From positions 620,621-684,620 of the forward strand of contig VZSF01008207.1 of NCBI GenBank assembly GCA_013398295.1: a DNA stretch of 64,000 nt, written 5' to 3'. Numbering within the stretch: the first letter of the stretch is position 1; the number at the start of each line of letters is the position of its first letter. The DNA is from Chionis minor. Its lineage: Eukaryota; Chordata; Aves; Charadriiformes; Chionididae. The notes under the pieces are model-generated. The model worked only from the letters and a program-made list of their open reading frames with translations, was not told the DNA's origin and made no database searches. Below are positions 63,701 through 64,000 of this stretch, in pieces. A program made the translations under genes and the position numbers.

Positions 63701-64000
63701 TCTTCATGGCTCATGTATAAAGGGCTTTGTTGCCACATGACAAACAGACACGGAGTTAGATGCTGCCCCACGGCTGTGACCACATCACAGGGATACAGGT
63801 AAAACTGAAGGGCCTGAGAGAGGGTGTGAGCCTGCAGAGGCATCATATAGAGCAGACCATAGCTACAGTGCTATCAGGGCACTTATACTCTCTAAGATGC
63901 TTGAATTGGTAAGTTTGGTGCCTTGAAATCAGTACTCAAGGAAGGAGAAAGTTCTGTGTTTTTAAGCTCTTATAGCTGCGGGTGCACTGCCTGTTTCCTG
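57797..64000. other. Non-coding DNA to the window end
   Basis: Frames up to 126 codons occur on both strands but overlap one another and match no family I recognise. A pyrimidine-rich run followed by CAG (62774-62803) looks like a good splice acceptor, but the only open frame after it closes within about 20 codons, so no exon is called. GC content is slightly higher at about 61.3-62.6 kb. Confidence 0.6.

Noticed and set aside
1..64000. Bacterial-style operons, CRISPR arrays, phage or defence systems
   Set aside because: No long adjacent genes, ribosome-binding sites or spaced direct repeats. CR1 elements and the CpG island show vertebrate nuclear DNA.

Overview
This window looks like nuclear DNA from a bird. 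The best evidence is three independent insertions of CR1 retrotransposon 3' ends, two of which carry recognisable pieces of the CR1 reverse transcriptase, together with the absence of mammalian SINEs and L1. A crocodilian or turtle source cannot be excluded from CR1 alone. Most of the window is AT-rich, stop-codon-dense, non-coding sequence, intergenic or deep intronic. I found no exon that I can assign to a known protein, and no rRNA, tRNA, CRISPR array or bacterial gene structure.

Layout. 1-7.9 kb is AT-rich non-coding DNA. About 7.9-11.3 kb is a large CpG island, the only obvious promoter, with splice-donor-like sites on both strands; whichever gene starts here has its coding exons elsewhere. 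11.3-16.8 kb is non-coding. 16.8-17.9 kb is a 5'-truncated CR1 on the minus strand whose reverse transcriptase has lost its catalytic Asp-Asp pair. 17.9-30.4 kb is non-coding. 30.4-37.9 kb is a 3,744-bp segment present twice in tandem with one N between the copies. Each copy begins with a CR1 fragment. 37.9-57.7 kb is non-coding with a short plus-strand CR1 end at about 44.3 kb. A strong G-quadruplex-type C-tract and a 42-N gap lie near 57.7 kb, and non-coding DNA continues to the end.

The most important observation concerns the assembly rather than a new biological system. The island and the 3.7-kb repeat both show contig ends that overlap but were never merged. In the island, a 622-bp block occurs twice, flanked by single Ns. 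The 358-bp piece trapped between the copies ends in the same 27 bases that begin the sequence after the 70-N gap. The simplest reading is that this piece belongs in or beside that gap, so the promoter region is mis-ordered as given. If the 3,744-bp and 622-bp copies are collapsed, the true locus is about 4.4 kb shorter than shown. Any apparent tandem duplication, doubled promoter or doubled ORF here should be distrusted until tested with reads.
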